A stretch of 64,000 nucleotides of DNA. Source: Sphingopyxis sp. OAS728. Lineage in GTDB: Bacteria; Pseudomonadota; Alphaproteobacteria; Sphingomonadales; Sphingomonadaceae. The stretch is from NCBI RefSeq assembly GCF_014873485.1, contig NZ_JADBDT010000001.1, forward strand, positions 4,086,501-4,150,500. The letters run 5' to 3'. Under the pieces are notes generated by a model. It was not told where the DNA came from. It saw only the letters and a program-made list of their open reading frames with translations, and ran no database searches. Below, piece by piece: positions 60,483-64,000 of this stretch. How positions within the stretch are numbered: the first letter of the stretch is position 1; every line of letters starts with the position of its first letter. A program made the position numbers and the translations under genes.

Positions 60483-62669
60483 TCACCGTCCCCATTTCGT
60501 CTTGCTCTGTTTCCCGAACCGCCCCTTGCGCGTGCCCGGCTTGCCTTCGTTCGAACGCCCGACGCGCGGTGCGACCTGTTCCTCGGGCGGCAGGCCGAGC
60601 TCGTCGGCCTCTAGCTTGCGGATCTCGTCGCGCAGGCGGCCGGCTTCCTCGAACTCGAGGTCGGCGGCGGCATCGCGCATCTTCTTTTCGAGCTCCTGGA
60701 TATAGGCGCGGAGGTTATGCCCGACCATGTGCGCCGGCTTGTCCTCGCCGATGTCGATCGTCACCTGATCCTTCGACGCGACATGCGCGATGATGTCGCC
60801 GATGTTGCGCTTGATCGTCTGCGGCGTGATGCCGTGCTCGGCGTTATAGGCTTCCTGCTTTTCGCGGCGGCGGTCGGTTTCGCGCATCGCGCGTTCCATG
60901 CTGCCGGTAATGCGGTCGGCATAGAGGATGACGCGGCCGTCGACATTGCGCGCGGCGCGGCCGATCGTCTGGACGAGCGACGTTTCGCTGCGCAAAAAGC
61001 CTTCCTTGTCGGCGTCGAGGATCGCGACGAGCCCGCATTCGGGAATGTCGAGACCTTCGCGCAGTAGGTTGATCCCGATCAGCACGTCGAACACCCCGAG
61101 CCGGAGGTCGCGGATGATCTCGATACGCTCGAGCGTCTCGACGTCGCTGTGCATGTAGCGGACCTTGAGCCCCGCTTCATGGAGGAACTCGGTGAGATCC
61201 TCGGCCATGCGCTTGGTCAGCGTCGTGACGAGCGTGCGGTATCCCGCCGCAGCGGTCTTCTTCGCCTCGACGATCAGGTCGTCGACCTGCTCCTCGACCG
61301 GCTTGATCTCGACCGGCGGGTCGATCAGGCCGGTGGGGCGGATTACCTGTTCGGCGAACACGCCCTGCGTGCGGTCCATCTCCCAAGTGCCGGGCGTCGC
61401 CGAGACGCTCACCGTTTGCGGGCGCATCATGTCCCATTCGGAAAAGCGCAACGGCCGGTTGTCGATGCAGCTCGGCAGGCGGAAGCCATATTCGGCGAGC
61501 GTGATCTTGCGGCGATGGTCGCCCTTCGACATCGCGCCGATCTGCGGGATCGTCTGGTGACTTTCGTCGACAAAGAGCAGGGCGTTGTCGGGCAGATATT
61601 CGAACAAGGTCGGCGGCGGCTCGCCGGGCAGGCGGCCGGTCAGGAAGCGGCTGTAATTCTCGATCCCCGCGCAGCTGCCCGTCGCGGCGATCATCTCAAG
61701 ATCGAAATTTGTGCGCTGCTCCAACCTTTGCGCTTCGAGCAGCCGGCCCTCAGCCTCGAGTTCCTTCAGCCGCTCGGCCAGCTCGTGCCGGATCGCCTCG
61801 CTCGCCTGCTTCAGCGTCGGTCCCGGCGTGACATAGTGGCTGTTCGCATAGATGCGGACATGGTTGAGGTTCGCGATCTTCTTGCCGGTCAGCGGGTCGA
61901 ACTCGGTAATCTCCTCGATCTCGTCGCCGAAGAAACTGACGCGCCACGCCATATCCTCATAGTGCGAGGGGAAGATTTCGAGGCTGTCGCCGCGCACGCG
62001 GAAATTGCCGCGGGCGAACGCCTGATCGTTACGCTTGTACTGGAGCGCGACAAGCTTGCGGATGATCTCGCGATTGTCGACGCTCTGACCTTTCTTGAGG
62101 TCGAAGATCATCGCCGAATAAGTCTCGACCGAGCCGATGCCATAGAGGCACGATACCGAGGCGACGATGATGACGTCGTCGCGTTCGAGCAGCGCGCGCG
62201 TCGCCGAATGGCGCATGCGGTCGATCGCCTCGTTTACGCTCGACTCCTTCTCGATATAGGTATCGCTGCGCGGCACATAGGCTTCGGGCTGGTAATAGTC
62301 GTAATAGCTGACGAAATATTCGACCGCATTGTTCGGGAAGAAGCTTTTGAACTCGCCGTAGAGTTGGGCCGCGAGGATCTTGTTCGGCGCGAGGATCAAC
62401 GCGGGGCGCTGCAACTCGTCGATGACTTTCGCCATCGTGAACGTCTTGCCCGATCCGGTAACCCCGAGCAGCACCTGGTCGCGCTCGCCATCGAGCGCGG
62501 TGGAGACGAGCTCCTTGATCGCCGTCGGCTGGTCGCCCGCGGGCTCATAATCGCTAACTAACTCGAATCGCTTGCCGCCTTCGACCTTGTCGGGGCGCGC
62601 CGGGCGATGCGGGACATAGCCCTCCGCCGTGTCGATTTCATCGAGCGATGTACGAATCTGAATTGCCAT
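60483..62669 (-). CDS. uvrB: UvrABC system protein B
   Basis: A 728-residue nucleotide-excision repair helicase. The Walker A loop GVTGSGKT is at residues 69-76, the damage-binding beta-hairpin is in [20 protein letters not shown], and [29 protein letters not shown] and QTIGRAARN are later helicase motifs. The C-terminal UVR motif is near residue 645. UvrB opens DNA at the lesion and recruits UvrC. The ATG at 62669 is preceded by no visible LexA box (GTTC-N7-GTTC). Confidence 0.98.
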   Translation of the reverse strand: MAIQIRTSLDEIDTAEGYVPHRPARPDKVEGGKRFELVSDYEPAGDQPTAIKELVSTALDGERDQVLLGVTGSGKTFTMAKVIDELQRPALILAPNKILAAQLYGEFKSFFPNNAVEYFVSYYDYYQPEAYVPRSDTYIEKESSVNEAIDRMRHSATRALLERDDVIIVASVSCLYGIGSVETYSAMIFDLKKGQSVDNREIIRKLVALQYKRNDQAFARGNFRVRGDSLEIFPSHYEDMAWRVSFFGDEIEEITEFDPLTGKKIANLNHVRIYANSHYVTPGPTLKQASEAIRHELAERLKELEAEGRLLEAQRLEQRTNFDLEMIAATGSCAGIENYSRFLTGRLPGEPPPTLFEYLPDNALLFVDESHQTIPQIGAMSKGDHRRKITLAEYGFRLPSCIDNRPLRFSEWDMMRPQTVSVSATPGTWEMDRTQGVFAEQVIRPTGLIDPPVEIKPVEEQVDDLIVEAKKTAAAGYRTLVTTLTKRMAEDLTEFLHEAGLKVRYMHSDVETLERIEIIRDLRLGVFDVLIGINLLREGLDIPECGLVAILDADKEGFLRSETSLVQTIGRAARNVDGRVILYADRITGSMERAMRETDRRREKQEAYNAEHGITPQTIKRNIGDIIAHVASKDQVTIDIGEDKPAHMVGHNLRAYIQELEKKMRDAAADLEFEEAGRLRDEIRKLEADELGLPPEEQVAPRVGRSNEGKPGTRKGRFGKQSKTKWGR

Positions 62670-62757
62670 TGCTGCCAATATGGTATCGATGGGGCGGGTC
62701 CACAATCGCAATGAATCAAAACAACACCCCCAAACGGACAGTCACAGGAGACAGGGT

Positions 62758-63276
62758 ATGAAGAAATTTCTGACGGTCGCCGCCATCGGCGCCCTCATCG
62801 CAGTGTCGGGTTGCGGCAAAAGCGAAAATGCGGCCGCCAGCGGCCCCGTGAAGCGCGAAGCCGGCAACTGGAAGACCGACGTCAAGCTGGTGAAATTCGA
62901 AGTCCCCGGCATGCCGCCCGAGGCAAAGGACCAGATGACGAAGATGATGGAAGGCGCCAGCGGCATGGACCAGTGCTTCACGAAGGAGCAGGTCGAAAAG
63001 GAAGACATCGCGGCCGAACTCGCCAAGGGGCCGGGCAACGGCGGCGAATGCAAATGGTCGAAAAAGAATGTCGATGGCGGCAAGATCGACGTCGCCGGCA
63101 CCTGCACCGCCAACGGCCAGACGGTCGACATGGCGATGACCGGCACGATGGAAGCCAAGAAGAACGACGTGACCATCACGACCAAGGGCAAGGTCCCGAC
63201 GGGCGGCGACATGGAGATGGTCATGCAGATGACCAGCGTCCATACCGGTCCGTGCAAGACGCCGGCCACGACCTAA
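62758..63276 (+). CDS. DUF3617 family lipoprotein
   Basis: A 172-residue protein with a lipoprotein signal (FLTVAAIGALIAVSGCGK, cysteine at 19). The mature part matches DUF3617: GNWKTDVKLVKFEVPGMPPE, then a DQCFTKEQ segment with a conserved cysteine, ECKWSKKNVDGGKIDVAGTC and a final GPC. Four mature cysteines probably form two disulfides. Function is unknown. CAGGAGACAGG precedes its ATG. It is divergent from uvrB. Confidence 0.9.
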   Translation: MKKFLTVAAIGALIAVSGCGKSENAAASGPVKREAGNWKTDVKLVKFEVPGMPPEAKDQMTKMMEGASGMDQCFTKEQVEKEDIAAELAKGPGNGGECKWSKKNVDGGKIDVAGTCTANGQTVDMAMTGTMEAKKNDVTITTKGKVPTGGDMEMVMQMTSVHTGPCKTPATT

Positions 63277-63303
63277 GTCATACATCTTTGACGAAAAATG
63301 ATG

Positions 63304-63332
63304 GGGCGTCGGTGGAAACCGGCGCCCTTTTC
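63304..63332 (+). terminator. terminator of the DUF3617 gene
   Basis: GGGCGTCGGT and ACCGGCGCCC pair with one mismatch around GGAA, followed by TTTTC, about 30 bp after the stop. Confidence 0.8.
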
Positions 63333-63911
63333 ATATATGCAGGGCAAAGGGAGGGGTCGCACCATGCCTGTTAATTTGACGATGAAAACCGGCAATTCGC
63401 CATGCGCGCACGTCTTTCGCGACTGGGGCGGCACCAGGCTCTGCGCCTTCCATATCGGCGCTGCGTGAACTTTGATGGGTGGTTCTCTCCGCTCCGGCTC
63501 GTGGCCTGGAGAGGCGCGTCGACTTGCCGGGCGACAGAACAGGTGGGGCTGTTTGGCCGCCCGGCGAAGTCTTGAAATGAGACCTGAGGGGGATCGAAGA
63601 GTGCCAGGGACCAGCTCGCACTTTTCGCCTTTTGGTCTCACACCGCGTCATCGTAGGAATGCCGCGATACGCCAAAGAATGCCACAGTTTCGATTGCGTG
63701 GCAGTTACAAGGGGTCACATTCGACGATGTTGCTGTTTGATAACCAATCCTTAACCGGCTTTCGCCTTTTTCCTCGCAGATTAGCGCGCGGCATTTCTTT
63801 CGATGGGGCGTAAGGTTTGCTTGTTACCGTTACGTCAAAGTAACAAAGGGTGGCTGCGCTGGCGGATTGGCGTATCACCCGCACCGCCCGCCAGGGGCAT
63901 TTGAGGGTAGC
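63333..63911. other. 579-bp region without assignable gene
   Basis: A plus-strand frame (63472-63813) is open but lacks a ribosome binding site and any recognisable pattern. The visible elements are a TTAACC half-site near 63751 and an inverted repeat TTGTTAC (63821-63827) / GTAACAA (63840-63846) that could be an operator for the gene starting at 63912. Confidence 0.45.
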
Positions 63912-64000
63912 ATGGACCAGGCGAAAACGAACGAGACGCAAGATCCCGGCGAGGTCGACCGGATCATCGCCGAGGAGCTCGAGCGCCTGCTCGATTCCCC
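63912..64000 (+). CDS. partial CDS (N-terminus only)
   Basis: An ATG at 63912, after GAGGG, opens a frame that runs off the window. The 29 visible residues (MDQAKTNETQDPGEVDRIIA then EELERLLDS) are acidic and helical. No family can be assigned. Confidence 0.6.
   Translation, partial: MDQAKTNETQDPGEVDRIIAEELERLLDS

Noticed and set aside
62670-62757. LexA box upstream of uvrB
   Set aside because: No GTTC-N7-GTTC pattern is present in the divergent gap.

Overview
The window is about 64 kb of GC-rich chromosome from an alphaproteobacterium, most likely a sphingomonad close to Sphingopyxis. This is inferred from protein style and content: UrcA-family protein, DUF1465, DUF4403, CarD, single-cysteine DksA, short-form HisG, VPAPP-type PEP-CTERM tail, and intergenic palindromes. 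It is dense core genome with short gaps. I see no rRNA, tRNA, CRISPR array, insertion sequence or prophage.

Region by region: 1-3.3 kb holds a truncated ORF, a UrcA-like protein, a LysR regulator with a palindromic operator, an Asp/Glu racemase-like protein and a secreted protein. 3.4-12.8 kb holds dnaN, a sorbosone dehydrogenase-like propeller, argC, an NlpC/P60 peptidase, an M17 aminopeptidase, two lipoproteins and a Baeyer-Villiger-type monooxygenase. 12.9-15.1 kb is a phosphate module: PHO-box-like repeats, then a Nudix-DUF47 fusion and a PiT transporter. 15.1-24.5 kb holds a DUF4403 lipoprotein, rimO, an alpha/beta hydrolase, a DUF423 protein, a K+ channel translationally coupled to a frameshifted LysM-M23 peptidase gene, surE, serS and an ArsR/SRPBCC pair. 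24.6-28.2 kb holds a Ser-rich PEP-CTERM protein, dksA, a PilZ protein, two small YdcH-like proteins and DUF1465.

28.3-36 kb holds a TonB-like protein, DUF2332, hisG-hisD-nusB-thiL and the H+-pyrophosphatase. 36-43 kb holds an SDR, carD, truA-fmt facing away from recR-def, and grpE-hrcA. 43-50.6 kb holds a small lipoprotein, a serralysin-like RTX metalloprotease, a dienelactone hydrolase-like protein, rph-rdgB, hemW and xerC. 50.6-55.3 kb holds dedA, gshB, yraN and rsmI on one strand, a LpoA-like lipoprotein, and infC with a probable AUA start. 55.3-64 kb holds an NRDE protein, a three-gene TetR operon with its operator, an S10 carboxypeptidase, a Gfo/Idh oxidoreductase, uvrB, a DUF3617 lipoprotein and the start of another gene.

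Most genes are housekeeping: replication and repair (dnaN, recR, uvrB, xerC), translation (serS, fmt, def, infC, rimO, truA, rsmI), stress (hrcA, grpE, dksA, carD), and histidine, arginine and thiamine metabolism. The most notable points are the phosphate module, the frameshifted LysM-M23 gene, the AUA-initiated infC, three regulator-operator pairs, and several families of dispersed palindromic repeats, one of which occurs as two near-identical copies in opposite orientation.
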